A DNA stretch of 36,090 bases from Pseudomonadota bacterium (GCA_019348195.1 JAHWJX010000001.1:1-36090); one strand, 5' to 3'. Positions 23,822 to 33,501 are shown, numbered from the stretch's first letter. Translations and numbers: made by a program. The notes: a model not told the origin generated them from the sequence alone.

Positions 23822-24648
23822 CCTTGCTGGATCGCGCGCGTCAGGCCCCACCGGAGCCTCGACCCGAAGACGCCCCGCCGATCCTGGTGCGCCGATTGCA
23901 GAGCCGCTTCGGCGAGCACCTGATCCACGACGGCCTCGACCTCACGGTTCGGAAGGGCGAGGTGCTGGGCGTGGTGGGCGGCTCGGGCACGGGCAAAACC
24001 GTGCTGCTCAACACCATCATCGGGCTGCGCCCGCCCGATGCCGGGGAGGTGCGTGTTTTCGGCATGAACCCGCACGGGTCCACCGCCGAGCGCGCCGCCA
24101 TCGACCGGCGCTGGGGCGTGCTGTTCCAGCAGGGTGCGCTGTTCTCCTCCCTCAGCGTCAAGGATAACGTCGCCGCGCCGCTCTTCGAACACACGCGCCT
24201 GCCGACGGACCTGATCGGCGAACTGGCCGAGCTGAAGATCGCGCTGGCCGGCCTCCCCGCCGAGGCCGGCGGCAAGTTCCCGGCCGAGTTGTCCGGGGGC
24301 ATGCGCAAGCGCGCCAGCCTGGCCCGCGCCCTGGCTCTCGATCCCGAGCTCCTGTTCCTGGACGAGCCCACGGCCGGCCTGGACCCGATCGGCGGCGAGG
24401 CGTTCGACACCCTGATCCGCAATTTGTCGGACAGCCTGGGTCTTACGGTCTTCATGATCACGCACGATCTCGACAGTCTGTACGCCATCTGCGACCGCGT
24501 AGCCGTGATCGCAGACAAGAAGGTGGTCGCGGTCGGCCCCATCTCCGAACTCGAAAAGTCCGACCACCCCTGGATCAAGGAATACTTCCTGGGGCCACGC
24601 GGCCGCGCGGCGCGCGGCGGCAAGGCCCCGGAACAGGGAGCCTCCTGA
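23818..24648 (+). CDS. mlaF: MlaF-type ABC transporter ATPase
   Basis: The 276-residue product is a complete ABC ATPase: Walker A GGSGTGKT (54-61), Q-loop glutamine in VLFQQGALFSSLSV (near 104), signature LSGGM (158-162), Walker B LLFLDEP with the D-loop TAGLDP (178-190), and H-loop MITHDL. The LFQQGALFSSLSV segment is typical of MlaF/Mkl-type importers of the MCE systems. It starts at GTG overlapping the mlaE stop, and mlaD follows after 7 bases, so it energises this lipid transporter. Confidence 0.95.
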   Translation: MTLLDRARQAPPEPRPEDAPPILVRRLQSRFGEHLIHDGLDLTVRKGEVLGVVGGSGTGKTVLLNTIIGLRPPDAGEVRVFGMNPHGSTAERAAIDRRWGVLFQQGALFSSLSVKDNVAAPLFEHTRLPTDLIGELAELKIALAGLPAEAGGKFPAELSGGMRKRASLARALALDPELLFLDEPTAGLDPIGGEAFDTLIRNLSDSLGLTVFMITHDLDSLYAICDRVAVIADKKVVAVGPISELEKSDHPWIKEYFLGPRGRAARGGKAPEQGAS

Positions 24649-24655
24649 GGACCTC

Positions 24656-25633
24656 ATGGAACGCAACGCCAACTACGCCCTGGTGGGCCTGGCCACCACC
24701 GTGCTCTTCGTGGGCCTGGTCATCTTCGTGATCTGGCTGGCCCGGCTGTCGTCGGCGGATGACTTCGACCAGTACGACGTCGTCTTCACCGAGCCGGTGC
24801 GCGGCTTGTCGGAAGGCGGTTTCGTCTTCTTCAACGGGATCCGCGTGGGCGAGGTGACCGACATCAAGCTCGACCCCGTGAACCCGAACCGAGTCGTCAC
24901 CCGAGTGCGGCTGGACGGCCAAACGCCGGTGCGCGTCGACTCGCGGGCTCAACTCGAGCCCCAGGGCATCACGGGCGTGAACTACATCCAGATCACGGCG
25001 GGCTCGCCCCGGCAGCCCCTGCTGGAACCGCGCCGGCGCAACGAAATCCCGGTGATCCGCAGCACGCCCAGCGCCTTTGCAGGCCTGCTGGAAGGCGGGG
25101 GCACGGTGTTGCAGCGGACGGTGGAGTCGCTGGACAGGGTGAACCTGCTGCTGTCCGACCAGAACCTGCGCACCATCAGCCGGAGCGTGGCGGACGTGCA
25201 GACGCTGACCTCCGAGGCGGCCGCGAACCGAGCCATCATCGGCGAAACCCGCTTGGCCATCGCCGACACCCGCGGCGCTCTGCAGCAGGCCCAGGTGGCC
25301 CTGCAGGGGGTCGATCGGACGACCTCCGAGGTGATCGAACTGGTGGAGGACAGCCAGGGGCTGGTCAACGGCGATGCGAAGCGGGCCCTGGCCGACGTCG
25401 CCTCCGCCGCCGCCGAGATCAAAACCGCCGCCGCCGAGGTGCGCACCAGCATCCAGGAGGTGACCGAGCCCAGCACCGAGTTCGCTCGCACAGGTCTGCC
25501 CCAGATCACCACGGCTGTGGCCTCCCTTCAGGAGGCGGCCGAAAGCGTCCAGCGCTTGACCGAACAGATCAATCAAAGTCCGCGGGGGCTGCTGACGCGG
25601 CGTCCCGCGCGCGAGCTCGAGGTGCCGCAATGA
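24656..25633 (+). CDS. mlaD: MlaD-type MCE-domain protein
   Basis: The 325-residue product has one N-terminal membrane helix (about 6-29; ALVGLATTVLFVGLVIFVIW). An MCE domain follows (about 38-115; VVFTEPVRGLSEGGFVFFNG, VRVDSRAQLEPQGITGVNYI). A long, mostly helical periplasmic region (120-310) completes it; it could extend the MCE hexamer as a needle or tether. It binds lipid substrate for the MlaEF transporter. The length, more than 140 residues beyond the E. coli MlaD, is usual for the alphaproteobacterial form. Its stop overlaps the next start (ATGA). Confidence 0.92.
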   Translation: MERNANYALVGLATTVLFVGLVIFVIWLARLSSADDFDQYDVVFTEPVRGLSEGGFVFFNGIRVGEVTDIKLDPVNPNRVVTRVRLDGQTPVRVDSRAQLEPQGITGVNYIQITAGSPRQPLLEPRRRNEIPVIRSTPSAFAGLLEGGGTVLQRTVESLDRVNLLLSDQNLRTISRSVADVQTLTSEAAANRAIIGETRLAIADTRGALQQAQVALQGVDRTTSEVIELVEDSQGLVNGDAKRALADVASAAAEIKTAAAEVRTSIQEVTEPSTEFARTGLPQITTAVASLQEAAESVQRLTEQINQSPRGLLTRRPARELEVPQ

Positions 25634-26244
25634 GAGCCATCCTGACCACCGCCGTCGTGGGCGCCGCGGCTGGGCTCCTGGCAGGCTGCAGCCTCCTGGG
25701 CGGCGGCAAGCCCGCGCAGCTGTATCGTTTCGGGGTTGCGGAGGCGGCGCCCACGCCCGCAACGGCGCGCGTGGTGCAGTTGAACGGCCTGGAGTTCCAG
25801 CCCGCCGCGGAAGGCGATCGGCTGCTCGCCGTCAACGGCTCCGAAGCCTTCTACCTAGCCCAGTCGCGCTGGGTGTCCCCGGCGCGCGAGCTCTTCACCC
25901 AAGCCGCCGACCGCGCCTTCGACCGGGCCGGCATGGATTTGATCCGGCGCGGGCAGCCGCAAACGCCCACGGCCAATCTGAACCTCACCGTGCCCGTATT
26001 CGAAGCCCGCTACCTTGGCGGCTTGGAGGCGGCGCCGACCGTCCTTGTGGAAGTGGAGGCGGCCCTGGCCTCCACCACCGGCGAGCGCGGCCCCCTGGGC
26101 TCCACCCGCGCCGCCGCCAGCGTGCCCGCCACCGCCAACACGGTGCCGGCCATAGTAGCGGCTTACGACGCGGCGAGCCGCCAGGCGCTGGATCAGGTCG
26201 CCGCCTGGGCCGCGACCACGGCTGGGGCCGGGCCGGGGGCCTGA
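25630..26244 (+). CDS. ABC-type transport auxiliary lipoprotein (PqiC-like)
   Basis: The 204-residue product has a lipobox (GLLAGC, C20) and the fold pattern of the PqiC/ABC-transport auxiliary family (PF03886): YRFGV, RVVQLNGLEFQPAAEGDRLL, SEAFYLAQSRWVSPARELF, and ARYLGGLEAAPTVLVEVEAAL. It is probably an outer-membrane lipoprotein partner of the MCE system, as PqiC is for PqiB. It is the fourth gene of the mla-like operon, with a 4-base overlap to mlaD. The stop lies 4 bases from the end of the convergent GH1/RmlD gene, and no terminator fits between them. Confidence 0.85.
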   Translation: MRAILTTAVVGAAAGLLAGCSLLGGGKPAQLYRFGVAEAAPTPATARVVQLNGLEFQPAAEGDRLLAVNGSEAFYLAQSRWVSPARELFTQAADRAFDRAGMDLIRRGQPQTPTANLNLTVPVFEARYLGGLEAAPTVLVEVEAALASTTGERGPLGSTRAAASVPATANTVPAIVAAYDAASRQALDQVAAWAATTAGAGPGA

Positions 26245-26248
26245 GTCT

Positions 26249-28528
26249 TCAGCCCGTCGCGGCGGGCGTGGCGCGATCGCCGCGCAGGCCCGAGCCGCGC
26301 TTGGCCGCCCGACCCTCTCCCTTGTCGGGAGCAAACTCGGACCTGGCGTGTTCGGCGAACGTCTGCAGGGCGGCGTCGAAGCTGCGCATGCGCTGGCCGA
26401 AGCTCGTGCCCAGGGCGGCGTAAGCCGGCCGCTCCGCCGGCCAGCCCATATCCTTCGCGGGCGTGGGCTGGACGCCGGCAGGGTCCAGACCCAACGCTCC
26501 AGCCACGCGAATCGCGAACTCGGCCCAGCTGAGCGCGCCGGCGTTGGCCAGATGACGCAGGCCCGTCTCCCCGTCGATGAGGTGGTTCAACGACGTGCTC
26601 ACCAGGTCCGGCACATAGGTCGGCGAGACCACGCAATCGGAAGCGGCCCGAACCGGCCGGCCGGCCGCCAGCTCGCGCCCGACCCACACCGCGAAGTTGT
26701 GGGGGTCGTAGGGTGAGAAGAACGCGGCTGTGCGCACCACAAGGGGACGGCCACCGGCCAGAAGCACGCGCCGTTCCGCCTCCGCCTTGCTCCGCCCGTA
26801 GACGTTCAGCGGCGAGGGCGCATCGCTCTCCAGATAGGGCCGGTCGCGCCGACCGTCGAACACGAGGTCCGACGAGAAGGTCAGGAAGGGGGTGTCCGTT
26901 TCGGCGCAGGCTTCCGCCAGATTGGCCGCCCCGTCCGCGTTGGCCCGTATGCAGCCGTCCGGGTCCTGCTCCGCCTCGTCCACCCGTACCCAGCCGGCCG
27001 TGTTGATCACCGCCCAGGGCTGCAAGCTTTTCAGAGCCGCGCGCACGGAGGCCGGGTCGTCCAGCGCCAGGGTCCGACGATCGGTCAGACGGTAGGGTAT
27101 CCCGCGAACGTCACAGGCATGGGCGAAGGCCCGGCCCAGCGTGCCCGTGGCTCCTGTGATCAGCAGGGGAGGGCGCGTCTCGTCGAGCTCCGCAGTGGGG
27201 ACGCCGCCCAGCTTCTGCGCCGGTTTCACGCGGGGATAGACGTAGCGGATCTCGCGCCGCCACCATCCCGGCTGGCCCAGCACAGGCGACGGCTCGCCTT
27301 CGCCCGTCGCCAGCGTGCGCAGGGTGCTGACGATGGCCGTTGGACGCGGGGCGCCGTCCGCGCTGCGCAGGTCGAACGGCCCAGGCTCATATTCGCCCAC
27401 CGCGGCCGTCAGCAGACGGTTCCAGTCATAGCCGCCCAGCAGCGCCCAGGCGGTGACCGCCTGGATGGGCACGCCGCGCCTGCGGAGCCGGTGCGCGCTT
27501 TCCCAAGCCTCGTGCACCCAGCGCATCTGCTCTTCACGCGTGCAGCCGTTGTGCGACTCGGTGACGGCCATCGGCAGGCCGTATCGCGCCCAGGTCTGCT
27601 CCAGCAGCCGCTCCAGCCCCAAGGGCCCGGGGTCGGCCACGCGTACGGCCTCCACATCGGCGTAACGCTGTTGGCCGTTGTCGCCGTGCGTGTGCTCCGG
27701 ATAGCGGGGCAGGCGGTGATCAAGGAACCGCTCGCTGGTGAGATAATGGTTCACGCCCACCACGTCGGGCGGGCAGGGGTCGTCGGCGATGGCCCGCGCC
27801 CGGTCGGCCAAGCCCAGCGACTCCAGCCGCCGCCAGAAGTAGTGCCCGGGGGTGACGCGCCCGGTGAGCAGGTCCCAGGTCAGCCAACGGCGCTGGTTCT
27901 CGAACTCCGCCTGAGAAGCCAGCTCGGGCGTGGACAGCGTATGTCCAAGATCCTCCGTCTGGATCAGCTGCGCGGCGGGATTGACCCGTCGTATTGCGCG
28001 CATGGCCAGCCGCGTGGCGTCGATCTGGTTGAGCAAAGCCAGCCACCAGGCCGCCTCGTCTCTCAGGTGCGGGTACCAGTGCCCGTAAAGGGCGCTGAAC
28101 CGTGAGGTCGTCAGCGGTTCGTTGACCGGCGTGTAGGCCTCCACCCAAGGGTAACGCTCGGCGACGGCCGCGGCGTGGAGCGCCAGCCCGGTCGCAAAGC
28201 TGTCCTCGACCATGCTCGTGTACTTCGGGCCGCTGCCGTGGTGCGTGAGCCCGGCGATCGGCCGCACGCCCAGGTCGCGGATGCGGTGCAGCCGCTCATC
28301 GCTCCAGCGCCAGTCGTGCCGATCGGGCCGTTCCGGCGATACGCGCTCCCACAGCACGGGGTAGCGCAGCGCCTTGATCCCCATCTCGGCGAAGCGGTCC
28401 AGGTCCTCCGGCCGGTGCTCATGGCCCGTGCGGACCGTCTGGTCGAACCACTGGTCTCCCACCCGGTTCACCGTGCACTCGTGTCCGCCCCAGAGCTCCA
28501 GGGGCCTCGTTTCCGCCGTATCCGTCAC
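26249..28528 (-). CDS. Fusion: GH1-like glycosidase domain + RmlD-type sugar-nucleotide reductase
   Basis: The 759-residue product combines two enzymes. Residues 1-420 resemble glycoside hydrolase family 1 (beta-glucosidase-like): WGGHECTVNRVGDQWFDQ, LRYPVLWERVSPE, the acid/base NEP (136-138, E137) and the nucleophile in TESHNG (323-328, E324). Residues 450-728 are an SDR of the dTDP-4-dehydrorhamnose reductase type: GATGTLG (459-465), FLTFSSDLVFDG and the catalytic YxxxK (Y577, K581). The GH1 part is short and may not be a true hydrolase. Start is GTG 28528 with GGGAGAGAG upstream. It probably acts on surface-glycan precursors, given the neighbouring glycan genes. Confidence 0.87.
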   Translation of the reverse strand: MTDTAETRPLELWGGHECTVNRVGDQWFDQTVRTGHEHRPEDLDRFAEMGIKALRYPVLWERVSPERPDRHDWRWSDERLHRIRDLGVRPIAGLTHHGSGPKYTSMVEDSFATGLALHAAAVAERYPWVEAYTPVNEPLTTSRFSALYGHWYPHLRDEAAWWLALLNQIDATRLAMRAIRRVNPAAQLIQTEDLGHTLSTPELASQAEFENQRRWLTWDLLTGRVTPGHYFWRRLESLGLADRARAIADDPCPPDVVGVNHYLTSERFLDHRLPRYPEHTHGDNGQQRYADVEAVRVADPGPLGLERLLEQTWARYGLPMAVTESHNGCTREEQMRWVHEAWESAHRLRRRGVPIQAVTAWALLGGYDWNRLLTAAVGEYEPGPFDLRSADGAPRPTAIVSTLRTLATGEGEPSPVLGQPGWWRREIRYVYPRVKPAQKLGGVPTAELDETRPPLLITGATGTLGRAFAHACDVRGIPYRLTDRRTLALDDPASVRAALKSLQPWAVINTAGWVRVDEAEQDPDGCIRANADGAANLAEACAETDTPFLTFSSDLVFDGRRDRPYLESDAPSPLNVYGRSKAEAERRVLLAGGRPLVVRTAAFFSPYDPHNFAVWVGRELAAGRPVRAASDCVVSPTYVPDLVSTSLNHLIDGETGLRHLANAGALSWAEFAIRVAGALGLDPAGVQPTPAKDMGWPAERPAYAALGTSFGQRMRSFDAALQTFAEHARSEFAPDKGEGRAAKRGSGLRGDRATPAATG

Positions 28529-28725
28529 CGCCAGCTCTCTCCCGACCCGAACTGTTAAGCCTCATCTACCGCAAAGGTTCACAATCGCGGAACACGAACG
28601 GATGCGAGCAGGTCGCCCCCTCGACGCAGACAACGGCGAGTGTCCTTCAGACCACACGGATGGTCCCCCGCTATCGTCAAGGCGCGTTGCTTCGCTCTCT
28701 TTCAAGACTCTCTGAGCAAGTCCGA

Positions 28726-28760
28726 CAAAAGGCGACAGGCGGGCCAGCCTGTCGCCTTTG
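28726..28760 (-). terminator. Second hairpin terminator, distal to the mutase gene
   Basis: A perfect 13-bp inverted repeat (AAAGGCGACAGGC / GCCTGTCGCCTTT, 28728-28759) with a 6-base loop is followed on the minus strand by TTTTGTC. It lies just beyond the first terminator. The remaining bases 28529-28725 hold no gene I can support. Confidence 0.65.
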
Positions 28761-28768
28761 AAGTCTCT

Positions 28769-28804
28769 GAAAAGAGCAGCCGGCTCCGCCAAGGCGGAGC
28801 CGGC
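28769..28804 (-). terminator. Intrinsic terminator of the glycosyltransferase/mutase gene
   Basis: A perfect 12-bp stem (GCCGGCTCCGCC / GGCGGAGCCGGC, 28779-28804) with an AA loop starts 6 bases past the stop, followed on the minus strand by TGCTCTTTTC. Confidence 0.8.
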
Positions 28805-28809
28805 GTCTG

Positions 28810-31221
28810 TCAGGCCGTGGCGGCGGCCTGAGTGGCCGTGGCGGCGGTGCGCTCGCCTTGCGCCTTCTCGGACAGCCGGCGATAGGTCGCCAGCGCCTGA
28901 CCCACCACCTGGTCCATGTTGTAGTACCGGTAGGTCGCCAAACGCCCCACGAAAGTCACTTCGGGCGTCTGCAGCGCCAGCGCCTCGTAACGCTTGAACA
29001 GCGCCTGGTTCTCCGGACGGGGAATCGGATAATAGGGATCCCCCTCCGCGCTCGGATACTCATAGGTGATCGTGGTCTTCGGGTGGGACTGCCCGGTCAG
29101 GTGCTTGTACTCGCTGATCCGAGTGTAGGGGAAGGATTCCGCAGGATAGTTGACGGTTCCCACCTCCTGGAACCACTCCTGATCCAACGTCTCGTGCTGG
29201 AACTTGAGCGAGCGATAGGGCAGCTTGCCGTAACGGTGGCCGAAGTACTCGTCGATCGGTCCGGTGAAGACCAGCTTGTCGTGCTTGACCTCCGATTGGA
29301 CGTCGCGGAAGTCCACGCCCGTCTGCACGTCGATGTTATCGTGGTCGAGCATGTTCTCGAACATGGCTGTGTAGCCGTTCAGCGGCATGTACTGGAAGCT
29401 GTCGGTGAAATAGCGGTCGTCGGTGTTGGTCCGCGTCGGCACCCGGCTGGTGACGCTCTTGTCCAACTCCGAGGGGTCCATGCCCCACTGCTTGCGCGTG
29501 TAGCACTGGAAGAAGAGCTCGTAGAGCTCCCTGCCCACCTTAGACACGACCACGTCTTCAGAGGTGACGATCTTGGCCACCTCCTCCGCGCGGCTGTTGA
29601 GAAAGGCGTCCGCTTCCTCGTCGGTCTGGAGGTTCAGGTCGAACAGGATGTTCAGCGTGGTCCGGTTGATCGGCATCGGCATGAGCTTGTCGCGCACGCT
29701 GGCCAGCACCCGGTGTTCATAAGGGCGCCACTCGGTGAAGCGACCCAGGTAGTTGAAGATATCTTCCGAGTTGGTGTGGAAGATGTGCGGGCCGTACTGG
29801 TGCATCAGCACCCCGGCCTCGTCCTTCAGGTCGAAGGCGTTGCCCGCGATGTGCGGGCGCCGGTCGATCACGAGCACCTTCTTGCCGCCGTCCGCGGCCA
29901 GCCGTTCGGCCAGCACGGACCCGGCGAAGCCCGCCCCCACGATCAGATAGTCGTAGGCCTTGGCGCGGCCAATCACGGGCACGACGTTGCCCACCGTCTC
30001 TCCGTAGCGCCGCTCGGAGGCTTCGGTCCGGCGGTTGGCGGCGTCTTCGACCAGCTTTGACATGGCTTTGAAGGTGTTGTCCCAGGAGTTGTCGGCCAGC
30101 AGCTTGTCAGCCGCCTTGAGCCAGTCGTTTCCGGACGCCCGCATGGCGAGCGCCGCCTCGCAAGCGGCCACGAACTCGTCCGCGTTGTTGGCGATGCGCA
30201 CCGCATCCAGATGGCCGTAGCTGCGCACCACGTCCGTGATCGGGGTGGAGACCACGGGCGCGCCGCCCGACAGGTACTCGGGCGTCTTGGTGGGGCTGAT
30301 GAACTTGGTGGCCTCGTTCACCGCAAAGGGCATAAGGGCCACGTCCCAGCCCGCCAGATAGCGCGGCAGTTCGGCGTAGCTCTTGCCGCCGAGGTAGTGG
30401 ATGTTGGGTCGGATCGGCAGGTCGGCCGGGTCGATCTTGACCACCGGGCCCACCATCACCAGCGCCCAGTCAGGCCGGGCGTCGGCGATCTTGCCGATCA
30501 GCTCCAGATCCATCCGCTCGTCGATGACCCCGTAGAAGCCCAGCCGCGGGTGCTCGATCGCCGCCTGATCGGAAGGCTCATCCCCGTCCGCCATGGTTCG
30601 CGCTTGCGCCAGGTGCTCGCGATCCACCGAGGAGGGGAAGGCATGCACATTGCCGTGCTGCTCACGTTTCGCCTCGTAAAGGCTGTACCCCCCGGTGGTG
30701 ACCAGGTCGGCCTTGGCGAACAGCTCGCGTTCCAGGCCCATCAGGTCGGCCGAGGCTCCCTTGAAGTTGGCCAGTTCGTCCATGCAGTCGTAAACCACCG
30801 CCGCCGCGGGCAGATGCCGCGAGCAGCTCAGCATCATGGGCGTGTAATACCAGAGCACCGGCCGCCGGATTCCTTCGCGCATCATCATGCCGTCGAGCAG
30901 GCGGCGTACGGCTTCCTCCCGCGCGCGCTCGTCCAGCCCCTCCGGCAAGCGAGGCACCACCCGGATCACGCCGGAGCGCTCGCAGGTCTTCATCCAAAGG
31001 TCCGGCTCAGTCTGGCCGGCCTCGTAGCCCAGCGGCTCTTCGAAATAGAACACCCGCCGCGTGCGCGCGAAGCGCGTCATCAGGTGCTGCGGCCGTTGGA
31101 AGACGAAGTCCCACCGGAGGTGCGAGAAACAGATCAGGGTCTCGCCGGCCTTGCCGGACGCCGCGGTGATCATGGTCTTCGGCGCAACGTTCAGCGCCGA
31201 CTCTCGCATGGGGGGGGCCAC
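28810..31221 (-). CDS. Fusion: glycosyltransferase + UDP-galactopyranose mutase
   Basis: The 803-residue product joins two domains. Residues ~25-400 look like a GT-B glycosyltransferase (LICFSHLRWDFVFQRPQHLM, VVYDCMDELANFKG, PRLGFYGVIDERMDLELIG, SPTKTPEYLSGGAPVVST). Residues 422-790 are UDP-galactopyranose mutase: the FAD dinucleotide motif VGAGFAGSV (428-436), HIAGNAFD, QYGPHIFHTN, and later FTGPIDEYFGHRYGKLPYRS. The mutase converts UDP-galactopyranose to UDP-galactofuranose, which the transferase half could use directly. galE, which makes the precursor, lies upstream on the same strand. Start is uncertain: GTG 31221 (AGGA 11 bases upstream) or ATG 31209; they are separated by a run of eight C. 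Confidence 0.92.
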   Translation of the reverse strand: MAPPMRESALNVAPKTMITAASGKAGETLICFSHLRWDFVFQRPQHLMTRFARTRRVFYFEEPLGYEAGQTEPDLWMKTCERSGVIRVVPRLPEGLDERAREEAVRRLLDGMMMREGIRRPVLWYYTPMMLSCSRHLPAAAVVYDCMDELANFKGASADLMGLERELFAKADLVTTGGYSLYEAKREQHGNVHAFPSSVDREHLAQARTMADGDEPSDQAAIEHPRLGFYGVIDERMDLELIGKIADARPDWALVMVGPVVKIDPADLPIRPNIHYLGGKSYAELPRYLAGWDVALMPFAVNEATKFISPTKTPEYLSGGAPVVSTPITDVVRSYGHLDAVRIANNADEFVAACEAALAMRASGNDWLKAADKLLADNSWDNTFKAMSKLVEDAANRRTEASERRYGETVGNVVPVIGRAKAYDYLIVGAGFAGSVLAERLAADGGKKVLVIDRRPHIAGNAFDLKDEAGVLMHQYGPHIFHTNSEDIFNYLGRFTEWRPYEHRVLASVRDKLMPMPINRTTLNILFDLNLQTDEEADAFLNSRAEEVAKIVTSEDVVVSKVGRELYELFFQCYTRKQWGMDPSELDKSVTSRVPTRTNTDDRYFTDSFQYMPLNGYTAMFENMLDHDNIDVQTGVDFRDVQSEVKHDKLVFTGPIDEYFGHRYGKLPYRSLKFQHETLDQEWFQEVGTVNYPAESFPYTRISEYKHLTGQSHPKTTITYEYPSAEGDPYYPIPRPENQALFKRYEALALQTPEVTFVGRLATYRYYNMDQVVGQALATYRRLSEKAQGERTAATATQAAATA

Positions 31222-31309
31222 GGGTTTCGGTGTCCTCTCTTGGTGAGACGGGGAAGCGTCGAGTCACAAAACGCGAGCAACGCCAAGTGGTTCCCGACAA
31301 CGCCTGGGA

Positions 31310-31338
31310 AATATAGCAAGAGGAAGGGGGAAATGCAA
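31310..31338 (-). promoter_or_regulatory. Sigma-70 type promoter of the glycosyltransferase/mutase gene
   Basis: On the minus strand TTGCAT (31338-31333) and TATATT (31315-31310) are 17 bases apart, with GC before the -10 hexamer (GCTATATT). Transcription would begin near 31303, giving a ~80-base leader. The surrounding stretch (31222-31545) is AT-rich for this genome, holds no gene, and may be horizontally acquired or simply promoter DNA. Confidence 0.6.
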
Positions 31339-31536
31339 GGCGGCGGTCTTGCGCAAGCCTTGCGCCCCCCGAAAGTGTCGGCCTCACGACTAAAGAATAT
31401 ACTTAAAGAGTACATGAAGCCCAAAGACGTTGCTTAAGCAAATCGCTGCTTCGGAAAGGGTTGAGCAAGCTGAATGCGAGATGAACGGACACGTGCGCCC
31501 AGAGTGGGCGCCGCGGATTGCTGCGCTGCAACAAAA

Positions 31537-31572
31537 CTTGACTGTCGCGGATGCGGGCGCCCCGCATCCGCG
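31537..31572 (-). terminator. Terminator of galE
   Basis: A perfect 12-bp stem (CGCGGATGCGGG / CCCGCATCCGCG) with a 3-base loop lies 3 bases after the galE stop; a T-rich stretch (AAGTTTTG) follows eight bases further on the minus strand. Confidence 0.65.
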
Positions 31573-31575
31573 GGC

Positions 31576-32574
<999 letters not shown>

Positions 32575-32630
32575 GGCTGAGCTTCTAAGCGGGGCGTGCG
32601 CGCTCCTGCAACGCCCCTGCCGACAGAAGC

Positions 32631-33386
32631 CTAGTTGCGCCGCCCCAGGATCCGGTCCGCCAGCACATAGCTGAAGCCTGAGGTGAACGGCAGGGCTTCG
32701 TTGAAGTATTGCTGGGTGAACAGACCCACCTCGGCGACCCGGGTGCGCGGCACGTAGACGATGTCGAACCGCCGCAAGGGCACGGCGTCCGTGACGCCGG
32801 CGTTCGTCACCGCGTGACGCAGGTCGACGGTCTTCATCATGGGCCGGCCGTCCGGTCCGCGACGGATCACCACCACCTCGAAGCGGCGGGCGGTCGGAGT
32901 GAAGCCGCCGGCCTTCACGACGGCCTGGAGGGCGTCGATGTCGCCGGGCATCTCGTATTCACCGGGCGTGCGGACCTCGCCCCCGACATAGACCCGCATG
33001 GGGGCGGCCTGGCGAAGGGCCACCTGGACCTCGGGCCGCACGAGCACCGGCGCATACAGGGCGGCCAGCTCGGCCTCGAGCTCCGGACCCGAACGGTCGG
33101 CCGCCATGACGGACGGCAGCAGGCCGGGCGACACCCGACCGTCCGGACCCACGCGGACGCTGCGGTTCAGCTCGGGCGCGGTGGCCACCACCAGTTCGAG
33201 CTCGTCACCCGGGAAGAAGCGATAGTCGGGCTCGGCTTCCGTCCAGTCGGCGTAGTCGACGTCGGCGAACTCGGCGGTGGGCCGAGCTGGGGGCGTGAAC
33301 GGCTCGAACGCAGGCGCCGGCACGCTGCAGGCTCCCAGCAAAAGGGCGAGAGCGGCGGCCCTGAACGGGGCGGGGAGGCGGAGCAT
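32631..33386 (-). CDS. hfsD: Outer-membrane polysaccharide export lipoprotein, HfsD-like (Wza family)
   Basis: The 251-residue product is a Wza/GumB-type polysaccharide export protein. It has a lipoprotein signal (AALALLLGAC, C20 from the chosen ATG), the Poly_export motif YRFFPGDELELVVATAPELN and VRVGPDGRVS, and an SLBB-type domain (MRVYVGGEVRTPGEYEMPGD, ALQAVVKAGGF). Such proteins form the outer-membrane export pore. HfsD is the Caulobacter holdfast version; the divergent hfsA-hfsB-hfsC supports that name. I chose the ATG at 33386; an in-frame GTG at 33413 would add nine residues. Neither has a well-spaced ribosome-binding site. Confidence 0.8.
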   Translation of the reverse strand: MLRLPAPFRAAALALLLGACSVPAPAFEPFTPPARPTAEFADVDYADWTEAEPDYRFFPGDELELVVATAPELNRSVRVGPDGRVSPGLLPSVMAADRSGPELEAELAALYAPVLVRPEVQVALRQAAPMRVYVGGEVRTPGEYEMPGDIDALQAVVKAGGFTPTARRFEVVVIRRGPDGRPMMKTVDLRHAVTNAGVTDAVPLRRFDIVYVPRTRVAEVGLFTQQYFNEALPFTSGFSYVLADRILGRRN

Positions 33387-33431
33387 CGACGGCACACCGT
33401 GAAGGTTCGCCACGATCCTTAAGGGGGAGAG

Positions 33432-33446
33432 GTAAGCGATTCTTAA
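33432..33446. promoter_or_regulatory. Possible CtrA-binding site between hfsD and hfsA
   Basis: GTAA-GCGATTC-TTAA differs from the CtrA consensus TTAA-N7-TTAA at one base. A further TTAA half-site lies at 33419-33422. The element sits in the 115-base divergent region and could govern either gene. Confidence 0.35.
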
Positions 33447-33501
33447 AGCGAACTCGCGAGTCTACCGGCTGAACCTGAGGACAGGTGGGAGCCGATCGGG
33501 C

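Noticed and set aside
31222-31575. Insertion-sequence remnant in the AT-richer gap between galE and the mutase gene
   Set aside because: No transposase fragment, terminal inverted repeats or target duplication was seen; a promoter and a terminator explain most of the structure.
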